A DNA stretch of 64,000 nucleotides from an uncultured bacterium (GTDB taxonomy: Bacteria; Hydrogenedentota; Hydrogenedentia; Hydrogenedentales; CAILVY01). The stretch lies in the NCBI GenBank assembly GCA_937951485.1, contig CALEDJ010000011.1:1-64000 (forward strand), in the 5' to 3' direction. Both the position numbers and the translations under genes were made by a program. The notes beneath the pieces were generated by a model. That model searched no databases, was not told where the DNA came from, and saw nothing but the letters and a program-made list of their open reading frames with translations. Position 1 is the stretch's first letter. Each line of letters begins with the position of its first letter. Positions 35,786 to 45,077 of the stretch are shown in pieces.

Positions 35786-36186
35786 GGGAAATCTTTGGTG
35801 ACACGTCTTTCTATCAAGCCTTGATCAATCCGCGCGATGCATGGCATGCCAAAGCCGTAGATTTCAGCCGTGGCTGCGATGGCGACAGCGTCACCACCCA
35901 GTATGTGCTCGTGGAACCTGGGGCGCTCATGGCTCGGTCGCATATGCGGCCTTTCTTCATTGAACTCATAGATCGGTTAGGTGCCGATCCAGCCACATGC
36001 ATCGCGCCGGCTTCGTCTGAACTTTTCGAGTCCGGTTTTTCCTTATTCGCCCGACGCACCGACAAGGAATGGTCTTTGACGGACACTATCTCGTCCGCAA
36101 TGATAGCGCAGCGCGGCATCAAAGAGGTTGTTGGCACGGATCGCCACTTTGAGCAAGCGGGATTCCGGTTGCTCCTGAGGCGGTGA
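35782..36186 (+). CDS. PIN-domain toxin, VapC family
   Basis: The 134-residue PIN domain keeps the four acidic metal ligands: Asp7 (FGDTSFYQALINPRD), Glu45 (YVLVEPGAL), Asp101 (EWSLTDTIS) and Asp120 (VGTDRHFEQAGF). It is therefore predicted to be an active Mg2+-dependent ribonuclease, typically cutting tRNA or rRNA. Its start overlaps the antitoxin frame as ATGA. An intact toxin beside an interrupted antitoxin is unusual and is discussed in the findings. Confidence 0.9.
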   Translation: MREIFGDTSFYQALINPRDAWHAKAVDFSRGCDGDSVTTQYVLVEPGALMARSHMRPFFIELIDRLGADPATCIAPASSELFESGFSLFARRTDKEWSLTDTISSAMIAQRGIKEVVGTDRHFEQAGFRLLLRR

Positions 36187-36233
36187 AACGCCGTTTCCGG
36201 AAGATTTTCTTCCGGGTTTCGTCGTTACTTTCC

Positions 36234-36980
36234 TTAATCGCTGACAGCCTGCTTCAACAATGCTTCGGTGCGCGCGAAGATTTCCGCTGGGCTGCCTTCG
36301 GCGGAGACGGTGATCAGCAATCCCTTGGCGTCGTAGTATTGCGCGAGGGGCGCGGTGCTTTCCTCGTAGGCCTGAAGCCGGACGCGGATGGATTCCGGGC
36401 GATCGTCCTCGCGCTGGAACAGTGCGCCGCCGCACTTGTCACAGACGCCGTCCTGTTTGGGCGGGTTGAAAATCACGTGGGCCGTGGCCTGGCACTGCCT
36501 GCATGTACGCCGTCCGCTCAGGCGCTGCACCACGATCTCCGTCGGCAGCGTGTAATTCAGCACGCCGTCGAGTTTCAGGCCGAGGTCCGCCAGCATTTCA
36601 TCCAATGCTTCGGCCTGTTGGACCGTCCTGGGGAATCCATCGAGCAGGAAGCCGTAGCCGCTGGCGAGGCATGCGGCGCGCTCGCGCACCATGGCGATGA
36701 CGGTGTCGTCGGACACCAGTTTGCCGGCTTTCATGGCGGCCATGGCGTCCTGCATGGCGGGGCTGAGCGCGCCGGCGTCGGCGGCTTTGGCTGCGCGGAA
36801 CACATCTCCGGTGGACAATTGCACCGCGCCGAGTTTCTCGCTGAGAAACTCCGCCTGAGTGCCCTTGCCCACGCCGGGCGCGCCAAGCAGCACCAGATGA
36901 TAGGGCCGCGCCGGTTTGGGCTCCATGCTCACGCATTCTTTGCCGTACAGCCATGCCTGTAAAACGCCTTGATTCGCCAT
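36234..36980 (-). CDS. adk: Adenylate kinase (zinc-type LID)
   Basis: The ATG at 36980 has aaggaaggag 8 nt upstream and gives 248 residues, including a roughly 25-residue N-terminal extension; a second ATG 18 codons in is closer to the usual start. The P-loop GAPGVGKGT is at 33-41, followed by LSTGDVFRAA and FLLDGFPRTVQQAEAL. The LID carries CRQCQ and CDKCGG, a four-cysteine zinc site like that of Gram-positive enzymes. It interconverts ATP, ADP and AMP. A promoter with an adjacent leader hairpin lies upstream. Confidence 0.96.
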   Translation of the reverse strand: MANQGVLQAWLYGKECVSMEPKPARPYHLVLLGAPGVGKGTQAEFLSEKLGAVQLSTGDVFRAAKAADAGALSPAMQDAMAAMKAGKLVSDDTVIAMVRERAACLASGYGFLLDGFPRTVQQAEALDEMLADLGLKLDGVLNYTLPTEIVVQRLSGRRTCRQCQATAHVIFNPPKQDGVCDKCGGALFQREDDRPESIRVRLQAYEESTAPLAQYYDAKGLLITVSAEGSPAEIFARTEALLKQAVSD

Positions 36981-37061
36981 GATGCTGCTCCTTCCTTGGC
37001 AGTGATGATGGTTGACCCCGCGCAAACGCAGCCGCCCGCCTTGAAATGCGGAACGCCCGCA

Positions 37062-37107
37062 CCGCTTTCCGCCGCAATGAATTATGGGGCGGAAGCGGAG
37101 TATAGCA
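37062..37107 (-). promoter_or_regulatory. adk promoter with hairpin at the mRNA start
   Basis: On the minus strand TGC TATACT (37099-37107) is an extended -10. A hairpin ccgctttccgcc/ggcggaagcgg (37062-37073 with 37088-37098, one bulge) begins right at the expected start site near 37092. It could protect the 5' end or act as the terminator of the prepilin gene read-through. Confidence 0.45.
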
Positions 37108-37117
37108 CATTCCGTGG

Positions 37118-38104
37118 CTATTGACCGAAACCGATGGCCCCGATGACGTTGGCGACGCCTGCATTCACCGGCGCGCGGCTGCCGCCGCTGCCGTAGGGAT
37201 TCTCTGCAATATACCGGATGAACTCCACATGCCCGTCCATGTAGAGCACGTTGGATCCGCCCGGAATATGATTGAACCCCTCGACACGATCGGAAACGTG
37301 ATCGAACATGATGAAAATGGAACTCTGCGCTTTGGCCGAGGCCGCGGGATTGTTGATATCGGTGATCATGAAACGCTCGATGCCTTCGCGCAGACGATAC
37401 ACCGTATTGCCGCCGCCGTTGCCGCAGCCGGGGCACATATCGCCGATGTCGCCGTCTTTGTCCGCCTGTTCCGCAAGCAGGGATACGTTCAACAGCGCGG
37501 GCACGAACAGTTTAAGGGCCAGATAACCCACCTGGTCCGGGCAGATCGGCAGATACACAAACGAGCCCAGTGAGAAATCATGGTGGGAATCAGTGCTTTC
37601 CACTTTGTCGAAGACCCAGCCCAGGTAGGCATAACTCTCATCCACGGCGCGCAACCCTTGTTTCGTATCGGCGCACGGCAGTCCGAAATTTGTCCCGATC
37701 AGTCCGGGCGTTTCAAGGCTGCGGGGGCTGTCTGTCGAGTCCGACGGACAGAATACGATCTTCGGGTCGGTGAGATACTCGGGGTAAACCGCGCGCACGT
37801 TGGGACCCGCCGCCAAAAACGCATCCTCCACGCCTGCGGGCGGCAATGCCGGATTGGTGCAGTCCACCAGCGCCACAAGGCCTTCCGCCAGCATTGGCGG
37901 ATAGCGTTCGCCGCGTGATTCGTTCGCGTACATCTTGAAGATCACGCCCCATTGCTTCAGGTTATTCTGGCAACTGGCCCGCCGCGCCGCCTCGCGCGCA
38001 CGCGCCAGGGCCGGAAGCAATATTGCCGCAAGAATTCCGATAATGGCGATCACCACCAGCAACTCGATTAACGTGAACCCTTTCGCTTTTTTTCGCGCCG
38101 CCAT
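37118..38104 (-). CDS. DUF1559-type prepilin-like protein
   Basis: The ATG at 38104 with aggagg upstream gives 328 residues. The type IV prepilin leader is clear: cleavage after Gly9 in KKAKG, then [20 protein letters not shown] with Phe10 and Glu14. The C terminus carries the H-X9-DG motif (NHIPGG, then [11 protein letters not shown]). This architecture is expanded in Planctomycetota and related phyla. These proteins are thought to be surface or pseudopilin-like, with unknown individual roles. It is a single gene with no pilus assembly genes nearby. Confidence 0.92.
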   Translation of the reverse strand: MAARKKAKGFTLIELLVVIAIIGILAAILLPALARAREAARRASCQNNLKQWGVIFKMYANESRGERYPPMLAEGLVALVDCTNPALPPAGVEDAFLAAGPNVRAVYPEYLTDPKIVFCPSDSTDSPRSLETPGLIGTNFGLPCADTKQGLRAVDESYAYLGWVFDKVESTDSHHDFSLGSFVYLPICPDQVGYLALKLFVPALLNVSLLAEQADKDGDIGDMCPGCGNGGGNTVYRLREGIERFMITDINNPAASAKAQSSIFIMFDHVSDRVEGFNHIPGGSNVLYMDGHVEFIRYIAENPYGSGGSRAPVNAGVANVIGAIGFGQ

Positions 38105-38317
38105 TGCAGCCTCCTGAACTTGTTGCAGCGCGGCGTAAGCCGCGCACCGGACCATCTCCCCCGAAGGGAAGGCCCATACTTCATTCAACACATTGTCGTT
38201 AAGACCAATGAAGCGCGCTGATGGTTTCCGGGCATCTCTTTTCCCGACATTTGTGTCAGGGATATTCCCAGGTTTCCGGACGGATACACTCGCCTTGTGT
38301 ACCGGCCGGTGCCCGGA

Positions 38318-38326
38318 TGTTATACT
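38318..38326 (+). promoter_or_regulatory. Extended -10 promoter of the PfkB kinase gene
   Basis: TGT TATACT (38318-38326) lies 28 nt before the ATG at 38355, which leaves a leader of about 22 nt. Confidence 0.45.
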
Positions 38327-38354
38327 CGACCTCAACCGGGGGATTGAAGACAGA

Positions 38355-39236
38355 ATGACCACGAGACACTACGATTTGCTGATTCTTGGAGCGCTTTCCA
38401 AGGACATCATCGTCACGCCGGAGGGCATCGAGCACTCTGTCGGCGGCGCAGTGGTCTATTCCGCTGTTGCGGCGCGCCGCATCGGGGCCAATCTGCTCGC
38501 GATTACCAAACTGCACCCCGACGACAACACGGCGCTCGACGTGTTTGCGCGCCATGACGTGCCGCACATGGCCCGCGAATCCCGGTGTACAACCTCCATC
38601 CGGAACACCTATCACACGCCCGACCGCGACCGGCGCACCTGCGAGGCGATCGCGATGGCGGACCCTTTTACGCCGGGCGACATCCCGCCGGATATTACGG
38701 CGGATGTCTATTACCTCGGCGGGTTGATGAAAGGCGAATTCCCGGAATCGTTCGTGCTGGACATCGCCGGGCGCGGCAGGGTCGCCATTGACGCCCAGGG
38801 CTTCATGCGGGTCAATGAAAACGGTCCCATGGTCTTTCGCGATTGGGTGAGAAAAAAGGAAGTGATCTCCGCCGTGCATTATCTGAAGACAGACGCCGCC
38901 GAGGCGGAAATCCTGACCGGCGAAACCGACCGCATCCGCGCCGCCGAAATCCTCGCTTCATGGGGCGCAAAGGAGGTCATGCTCACCCATAGCGCCGAGG
39001 TGCTGGTGTGTGTGGATGGCGAAATCCGGGCCGCGCCCTTCACCGCGCGCAACCTATCCGGACGCACCGGACGCGGCGACACCTGCTTCGCCTCTTACTG
39101 CTTCTGGCGGCAACGCCACACGCCGCAGGAAGCCTGCCGCTTCGCGGCGGCCCTGACTTCCCTGAAGATGGAGCGCCCCGGTCCCTTCACCGGAACCCTC
39201 CAGGATGTGGAACGCGCCCTCGCGGATCGATATTGA
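38355..39236 (+). CDS. PfkB family carbohydrate/nucleoside kinase
   Basis: The ATG at 38355 ([20 protein letters not shown]) gives 293 residues; the frame open to 38193 is upstream of the promoter. The ribokinase signature 2 is present ([16 protein letters not shown], catalytic Asp in GRGD), together with the N-terminal sugar-binding [15 protein letters not shown]. It phosphorylates a sugar or nucleoside with ATP; the specificity is not clear. Members of this length and sequence type are often annotated as sugar kinases with no known substrate. Confidence 0.87.
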   Translation: MTTRHYDLLILGALSKDIIVTPEGIEHSVGGAVVYSAVAARRIGANLLAITKLHPDDNTALDVFARHDVPHMARESRCTTSIRNTYHTPDRDRRTCEAIAMADPFTPGDIPPDITADVYYLGGLMKGEFPESFVLDIAGRGRVAIDAQGFMRVNENGPMVFRDWVRKKEVISAVHYLKTDAAEAEILTGETDRIRAAEILASWGAKEVMLTHSAEVLVCVDGEIRAAPFTARNLSGRTGRGDTCFASYCFWRQRHTPQEACRFAAALTSLKMERPGPFTGTLQDVERALADRY

Positions 39237-39362
39237 CTGTTTCAGAGAGGGACTGTCCGTGTATGGACTGGACAAGCCTGTTGTGCAAATGCCCATGACC
39301 GCGCATTTAAGGACATAATCTGTTACCATGAAACCATGGCATAAACGGATGGGAGCAAAAGG

Positions 39363-40469
39363 ATGCTGAATCGGCGGCAGTTTCTGGGTGGGGCGATTGC
39401 TTTGGGTGCGGCGGCAATGGGGCGCGCGGCAAGCGGGGCCGAGGATGCGCCTGTTGATCCCGCAACCCAGGTCGCGGATACGTTGCCGGAGCCTGCGCCG
39501 TCACATCTGCCGCGCTGGCGCGGCTTCAATCTGCTGGAGAAATTCATGATGCCGCGCAATGAGCGCTTTCTGGAAAGCGACTTTGCGTGGATGGCGGAAC
39601 TGGGCTTCAACTTCGCGCGGCTGCCGATGGATTATCGGTGCTGGACGGAACCGGATGACTGGACGCGTCTGCGCGAGGAGACGCTCAAGGAGATTGACGA
39701 GGCGGTGGCCTTGGGCCGCAAGCACCGCATTCATGTCTGCCTGAACTTTCACCGCGCGCCAGGGCACACGGTGGCCAGTCCTCCGGAGGCGCGCAGCGTG
39801 TGGGAGGATGAGGAAGCGCGGCGAGTCTGCGCGTTGCATTGGGCGGCTTTTGCGGAACGGTATGCGGGTGTTCCCAACGCGGAGGTCAGTTTCAACCTCT
39901 TCAACGAACCAATGATCATTCCGGCGGATCGCCACCGCGCGGCGGTGGCGCAGGTGGTCGAGGCTATCCGTAACCATGATGAAAAGCGGCTGATAATCTG
40001 CGACGGGCGGGTGTGGGGCAAGGCGCCGCCGGAGGAGTTGCTGGACTTGGGCGTGGCCGGTTCCACGCGCGGCTATGAGCCGCACGCCATTACGCACTAC
40101 CAGGCGAGTTGGGCCGGCCAGTGGGAGGGGCACCCCGTGCCGACCTACCCCTGGAAGGACAAAAACGTGACGTGGGACAGGCAGGCGCTGCGCGAGCGTT
40201 GCATCGCGCCGTGGAAGGCGCTCGAAGAACGGGGTATGGGAGTGCACGTCGGCGAGTTCGGCGCGTACAACAAGACGCCCCATGCGGTGGTGCTGGCCTG
40301 GATGCGGGACTGTCTGGAATTGTGGCGCGAGGCGGGATGGGGCTGGGCGCTCTGGAATTTCCGGGGTGCGTTCGGCATACTCGATAGCGAACGCGCGGAC
40401 GTGGCTTACGAGGACTGGCGTGGGCATCGCCTGGACCGGGCGATGCTGGCACTTTTGCAGGCGCATTGA
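39363..40469 (+). CDS. Tat-exported GH5-like glycoside hydrolase
   Basis: The 368-residue protein starts with a Tat-type signal (MLNRRQFLGGAIALGAAAMG), so it is exported folded. A GH5 barrel follows: RWRGFNLLEKF, the acid/base Glu182 in SFNLFNEPMI, His/Tyr in ITHYQASW, and the nucleophile Glu298 in VHVGEFGAYN. Relatives cleave beta-1,4-glucans or mannans. Substrate unknown. The next gene starts 38 nt downstream on the same strand and also encodes an envelope-directed protein. Confidence 0.9.
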   Translation: MLNRRQFLGGAIALGAAAMGRAASGAEDAPVDPATQVADTLPEPAPSHLPRWRGFNLLEKFMMPRNERFLESDFAWMAELGFNFARLPMDYRCWTEPDDWTRLREETLKEIDEAVALGRKHRIHVCLNFHRAPGHTVASPPEARSVWEDEEARRVCALHWAAFAERYAGVPNAEVSFNLFNEPMIIPADRHRAAVAQVVEAIRNHDEKRLIICDGRVWGKAPPEELLDLGVAGSTRGYEPHAITHYQASWAGQWEGHPVPTYPWKDKNVTWDRQALRERCIAPWKALEERGMGVHVGEFGAYNKTPHAVVLAWMRDCLELWREAGWGWALWNFRGAFGILDSERADVAYEDWRGHRLDRAMLALLQAH

Positions 40470-40506
40470 TTGCCGCAGCCGCGCGGCAACCATGGGAAGT
40501 CAACGG

Positions 40507-42552
40507 ATGAGAATGGGGTATGCGTCCAAACGACGCGCAAGTTCCGCCCCGCTGATGCTGACTTTTGTTATCGGTATTGGCGTGGGATTTTCGCTGGGCT
40601 ACGCCGTATTCGCGGCGCTGCAATGGGATTTCTCCGGGAAAGAACATGTTGTGCAGGTCCCTGCGCCGCCGCCGGAACCAGCGCCTGCGCCTGTCCCCAT
40701 CCCGGAGCCGGTGGAAGGGGTGGCAACGCCGCCCGAATCCGTCATAGCCGGACCGGAGCAGCATCTTTTCGTGGCAATTTCGGGTATGGCGCTGGATGAT
40801 TCGGTGCGGGAATTGCTCGCCGAGCATACGCCGGGTGGCGTGGTGCTTCATCGCGAGAACTTCAGCGATGAAGCCCAGGCGCGCACACTGGTTGAAGATA
40901 TTCGAGACGTCGCGTTGTCGGGCAAGCGGCGCGCCGCGCCGATTATTTTGTGGGCATGGGAGGCGTCCGCGGAAAAGGAGTCATTTCCCGAAGGAGACCT
41001 CGCGGTCGCGATTGCGGCGTGCGTGGGCAGCCGGGACGCCGCTGCCGCCAGGAGCGCAGGGAAAGCCTTCGCGAACCGCCTCGCAGCCATCGGTGTGGAT
41101 GCTGTGCTTGGCCCCAGTCTGGATGTCTTTCCAGAGGGCGCAGCGGATACCGGCGAGAAGACACGCACTTTCGGGGATTCCCCTGCCCTGGTGACGAAAC
41201 TGGGCATTGCCTTCGCCGACGGGCTTCTGGAAGGCGGCGTGACCCCGGTTTTCCGGCATTACCCCGGTTTTGGCGCAGCCAAGCGGGTTGAAGGACGGCT
41301 CATCATCGAACAGACCGAGGTGCGCGAATTGGCGGAGTTGATGTTTCCTTTCGCCGAGGCTGTCGCCCATAAGGCCCCGGCGATCTTCGTCGGTCATATT
41401 GCGACCCCGGCGCTGGACCGGGACCACCCGACGCGTCCCGCATCGTTATCGCCTGTGTTGGTGCAGCGGGTGCTGCGCGGGCAATGGGCCTATGAAGGCG
41501 TGATTCTCGCCGATAATCTCTCCCGTTTGCCGGAAGCGCCGGAAAGGCCGCTGGAAGCGCTGCTGGTCGAGTGCATCGCCGCAGGATGCGACGCCGCCGT
41601 GGTGGGCGCGGTCAATGCGGAACAGATGGCATCGTTGCGACAGGCGCTGGAAGCGGCAGTAGACGAAGGGGGCGTGCTCTCGCCGGAACGCCTCGCCGTA
41701 TCCCGTGCGCGACTGGACCTTTGGGCCGCCAGAATCGCCGCCATGAAGCCCCAAGCCGCCACGGCTGCCGACTCCCCGCCGCAAGCGCCGGTGCCGGAAG
41801 TTCCAGCGATAGAACCGCTGCGGACCGCAGACACACCAGTGGACGAGGCACCGGCGGTCGAGAAGACATCTTTGGCGGAGGAACCCGTAGAGCAGAAAGC
41901 GTCTCGGGCGGAGCAAGCCCCCGAGAAAATTCCCGCAGTAGTTGTGGAAGCAAGCCCTGCGTCCCTCGCGGAGACGAGACCGCAGGTTGCTGCCGAGACG
42001 AAGCCACAGGCGGTCCCGCCGGCCGGGCCCGTTGCCGCACCGCCGGGGACCCGCGCCGTTCGGCATCTTATCGGCCGGGGCGAAACCCTGCACGGCATTG
42101 CGCGGCGATATAATGTTCGCGTGGAAGACCTGAAGGCATGGAATGCGCTGCAAAATGATGCGATTCAATTCGGACGCAGCCTGACCGTCCATGTGCCGGA
42201 CCCCGATGCTGCTGGGACGCAATCACGGCCCATCCAGGAAAAGGCGTTCCCACCCACAGCGCTTCCGCTTCCAGTGGAGGACGTACGCGACGCCGAGCAG
42301 GAAGAGTCATCGCCGGCCTCCCGTGCGGCGGATGCGAAGGCGGTTGAAGAAGAAATGACAACACCGCTGAGCGCTCCAGGGCCGGTGGAATCGGAGGATT
42401 TCCAGTATCACGTGGTGGGGCGTGGCGATACCCTGAGAAAAATCGCGGCACAATATCGCACGAGCGAAGCGAAGATCATTGACCTTAACAACATTGAGAA
42501 TCCCAATATTCTCCGTCTTGGCACGCGGTTGAAGGTGCCCAAGGCGCCGTGA
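40507..42552 (+). CDS. Membrane-anchored GH3-like domain protein with two LysM repeats
   Basis: The ATG at 40507 follows gggaag by 7 nt and gives 681 residues. A signal anchor spans about 12-38. A proline-rich linker leads to a GH3/NagZ-like barrel (about 85-390). LysM domains lie at 517-565 and 632-681 (RGETLHGIARRYNV, RGDTLRKIAAQYRT). In the barrel the NagZ Lys-His pair region reads RHYPGFG and the nucleophile position is Asp336 (LADNLS). The D-x-H dyad that supplies the acid/base in NagZ is replaced by Val261-Glu-Gly-Arg. It may bind peptidoglycan without normal hydrolysis. Confidence 0.82.
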   Translation: MRMGYASKRRASSAPLMLTFVIGIGVGFSLGYAVFAALQWDFSGKEHVVQVPAPPPEPAPAPVPIPEPVEGVATPPESVIAGPEQHLFVAISGMALDDSVRELLAEHTPGGVVLHRENFSDEAQARTLVEDIRDVALSGKRRAAPIILWAWEASAEKESFPEGDLAVAIAACVGSRDAAAARSAGKAFANRLAAIGVDAVLGPSLDVFPEGAADTGEKTRTFGDSPALVTKLGIAFADGLLEGGVTPVFRHYPGFGAAKRVEGRLIIEQTEVRELAELMFPFAEAVAHKAPAIFVGHIATPALDRDHPTRPASLSPVLVQRVLRGQWAYEGVILADNLSRLPEAPERPLEALLVECIAAGCDAAVVGAVNAEQMASLRQALEAAVDEGGVLSPERLAVSRARLDLWAARIAAMKPQAATAADSPPQAPVPEVPAIEPLRTADTPVDEAPAVEKTSLAEEPVEQKASRAEQAPEKIPAVVVEASPASLAETRPQVAAETKPQAVPPAGPVAAPPGTRAVRHLIGRGETLHGIARRYNVRVEDLKAWNALQNDAIQFGRSLTVHVPDPDAAGTQSRPIQEKAFPPTALPLPVEDVRDAEQEESSPASRAADAKAVEEEMTTPLSAPGPVESEDFQYHVVGRGDTLRKIAAQYRTSEAKIIDLNNIENPNILRLGTRLKVPKAP

Positions 42553-42569
42553 CACGCAGCCGGAGCGGC

Positions 42570-43415
42570 CTATGGCCGGCCCCTGCGGGGACCGCCGCCC
42601 ATTCGTCCGCCGAACGCCATCCCGCCGGGTTGGAAAAAGGGGCTTTGGAGGGTTCGCTGTATGGCGTTGTAGAATTCGCGCTGGCTTGCCCGGTCGGTAA
42701 TCCCGAATTCTGTTGCAACGTCGCGCAGCATTTGCCGCCGGTGGTCCTCGACCAGCCGCGCAATTTCTGCGGCGGCGGTCCGCATTTCCTCCCGAAGCGC
42801 TTCGCGTTGCTCCTCCGTTTCGGCGCGCATCTGCTCTTGGCGCAAATCATACATATAGCGCGCGTACTCCGACATGGCATACAGACGTTCCTGGGAGGCG
42901 GGGTCGCTTGTCTGCTGGAGGGCATTGTTCAGAAAATCGTCCACCCGCTCGAAATAGCGCGTGGCGAATTCCTCGCGGCGCCGCCGAAATTCACGCCATC
43001 GCTCCTCATCCCTCTCGGCGTTTTCCCCCTCCGAAGCATCCCGCCGGTCGCCCCACGGCGGCCTTCGACGCGCGGGCCGCTCTTCCTCCTCTCCCTCCGT
43101 CCAATCTTCTTCCAGCGTTCCCCAGAGTGCAGCCGTTTCTGGGGCTGTTGCGCCGCCGCCGGTTTCCAGCGCCGCCAGCCGTTCATAGAGTCCGTTTATC
43201 TGGTCGGCGCAAGCCTCGTTTTCGCGCTCCAGCCGCGCGATGCGCGCCTGGAGCGGGGCGGCCTCGCTTTGCGCCTGATACAGTTCCTGCCGGGCCGCAT
43301 CACGCTGTCGCGCCAATTCCACCATCTCCGGCGCAATGCGCCACTGCATCAGCGCCAGTCCCGCCGCTGCGCCGAGAACCAGACTCACAATGGATAACAC
43401 CATGTATCGCATCAT
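42570..43415 (-). CDS. Membrane-anchored coiled-coil protein, unknown
   Basis: I do not recognise the family. The 281 residues show an N-terminal membrane helix (MVLSIVSLVLGAAAGLALM), a coiled coil at about 30-85 and an acidic then Arg-rich linker (EEDWTEGEEEERPARRR). A charged helical region follows, and the tail is Gly/Arg-rich (GGMAFGGRMGGGPRRGRP). It probably faces the periplasm. It converges with the GH3-LysM gene, with 17 nt between the stops. Confidence 0.7.
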   Translation of the reverse strand: MMRYMVLSIVSLVLGAAAGLALMQWRIAPEMVELARQRDAARQELYQAQSEAAPLQARIARLERENEACADQINGLYERLAALETGGGATAPETAALWGTLEEDWTEGEEEERPARRRPPWGDRRDASEGENAERDEERWREFRRRREEFATRYFERVDDFLNNALQQTSDPASQERLYAMSEYARYMYDLRQEQMRAETEEQREALREEMRTAAAEIARLVEDHRRQMLRDVATEFGITDRASQREFYNAIQRTLQSPFFQPGGMAFGGRMGGGPRRGRP

Positions 43416-43711
43416 GCCCGATGAAACCCCCCAGGGTTGAAAAAGTTCCCGATGGGTGATGCCTCCAACGTCTCCGATTCGTCCGGCGCGCCTGACCCTG
43501 CCGTTTTTTACGGAGCGCCTTTTGCGCTATTATAAAACGTTACATTTCAGCGGAGTGGTGTGCAACTGGGAATGTTGTGTTCTTTCTACATCCCCCGGCG
43601 CTTCGCGCCACCCCCTTCCAAGGGGGATCTAAAAGGCCATATGGTGCCCCCGCGATCTATGCCATTCCGGTAAAATAGTACCAAACAACATATTGTCCAA
43701 GGAAAAACCTT
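43416..43711. repeat. Intergenic region with a palindromic repeat
   Basis: A double palindrome sits at 43591-43628: ggcg-cttcg-cgcc, then ccccctt-cc-aaggggg. Otherwise the region holds only the ribosome site of the TPR gene (aaggaaaaa). Similar cccccttccaaggggg palindromes are common dispersed repeats in bacteria. Confidence 0.6.
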
Positions 43712-45004
43712 ATGAACAAGACACTGCAAATCGCTGTCATGGCCATTGCGGTGGCGGCGGTCGTCGCAGCAACGGTTCAGACGATGCGGCTGCACCGACT
43801 CCAACAGCAAATGGCTGCGGTCCGCCCCGCCGCATCAGAGGGATTGGATTCGGCGGGCAGCGGGGGGTTTTTCGGGGGCGTGAGTGGGGCGGCCGGGCTG
43901 GAGACCGCGCAAGATGCCGCCACAGAAACATGCAGCGGTGATCTCGAATCTGAGGTCGAGCGGGATGAGGCGTCATCAGCCGCCAACGGCGAAGGTGACA
44001 TTATGGAACGCCTGGTCAATGAGGCCATCGAGGCGCTGATGCGCCAACCGGGCGATGCCCCTTCTGAGGCGGGAGCGCAAAGCGACGGCGACCGCGCCGC
44101 CGGCAATGGGAAACGTGGCGGCGAAGCCCCGGACGCCCGTGTGGCCAAAAGAGACCAAAAGCGAAAGGAAGAGGAGGAAGACGCGAGACGGCGGGGTGTG
44201 TCCGCCAGGGCGACGGAACTGTCGCGAAAGTTGCTGCAGGAAGCGCGGGACGCCATCAAAGCAGGCGATCATGACCTTGCGGCGCGCCTGCTGGCGGAAA
44301 GCATCGCCTCCGACCCCGGCAACAAGCAGGCGTATCAGGCGCTGGCGCAGATGCAGCGGAGCCTTGGCCTGTCCGCCGAGGAGATTCAGACTTATCAGGA
44401 CTGGATCAAGGCGATGCCGAACGATGCGCTGCCGCACTACTTGCTGGCGGGAACCTATCACCGCCTGGGCATGGACGCGGACGCCTATCAGGCGTTGAAT
44501 ACATTCCGCGACCTGAGCGGCGGCAATCTCTCGGCTTATCCAATGACCGCCGGCATGCTGCGGCAACTGGGCCTGCGCGACGAGGAAGGACGGACACTCG
44601 CGGACTGGGCAAGCGTCGCGCCGCAATCGCCGGAGGCGCGCCAGGCGCTGGCCGATTACTACCGGCGCGCCGGCGACCTGCAACAGGCCGCCGCGCAATA
44701 CCAGGCCGTTACGGCGCTCGCTCCCGGCAACGTCAGCGCCTTCACGCAACTGGGCAACATCTATTCGCAAATGGGATTGCATGGCGACGCACAGGCGCAA
44801 TACCTCGCGGCGCTGGAACTGCGCCCGGACAGCCTGAATATCCGGCAGCACCTGGCAAATTCCTACCGGGTTTCCGGCAATCCGCAACAAGCAATTGACA
44901 TCTACCAAAGCATCATTGATCTCAGTCCCGACTCGCGCGAAGCGATGAACGCCCTCCGCGCCATCCAGCGCATCGAACGACAACTCAGCCGTCCCCCGGG
45001 ATGA
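43712..45004 (+). CDS. Membrane-anchored TPR protein
   Basis: The 430-residue protein has an N-terminal membrane segment (LQIAVMAIAVAAVVAATVQ), a low-complexity linker and a charged stretch (KRDQKRKEEEEDARRRG). From about residue 165 to the end there is a TPR superhelix. Repeats are easy to see: AGDHDLAARLLAESIASDPG, GDLQQAAAQYQAVTALAPGN, GLHGDAQAQYLAALELRPDS, GNPQQAIDIYQSIIDLSPDS. It should act as a protein-binding scaffold, probably outside the cytoplasm. No partner is evident. Confidence 0.85.
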   Translation: MNKTLQIAVMAIAVAAVVAATVQTMRLHRLQQQMAAVRPAASEGLDSAGSGGFFGGVSGAAGLETAQDAATETCSGDLESEVERDEASSAANGEGDIMERLVNEAIEALMRQPGDAPSEAGAQSDGDRAAGNGKRGGEAPDARVAKRDQKRKEEEEDARRRGVSARATELSRKLLQEARDAIKAGDHDLAARLLAESIASDPGNKQAYQALAQMQRSLGLSAEEIQTYQDWIKAMPNDALPHYLLAGTYHRLGMDADAYQALNTFRDLSGGNLSAYPMTAGMLRQLGLRDEEGRTLADWASVAPQSPEARQALADYYRRAGDLQQAAAQYQAVTALAPGNVSAFTQLGNIYSQMGLHGDAQAQYLAALELRPDSLNIRQHLANSYRVSGNPQQAIDIYQSIIDLSPDSREAMNALRAIQRIERQLSRPPG

Positions 45005-45077
45005 ATTCCTGACCATTGTGGCCGGTCTCCCGCGGGGAAAATGGTGCCTGTCCCCATTTTCCATAATGCGCTTTCCG
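45005..45077. repeat. Partial copy of the ttgtggccggtctcc repeat
   Basis: ttgtggccggtctcc at 45016-45030 matches the start of the two 26-bp repeats at 54106 and 54143. Confidence 0.55.
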
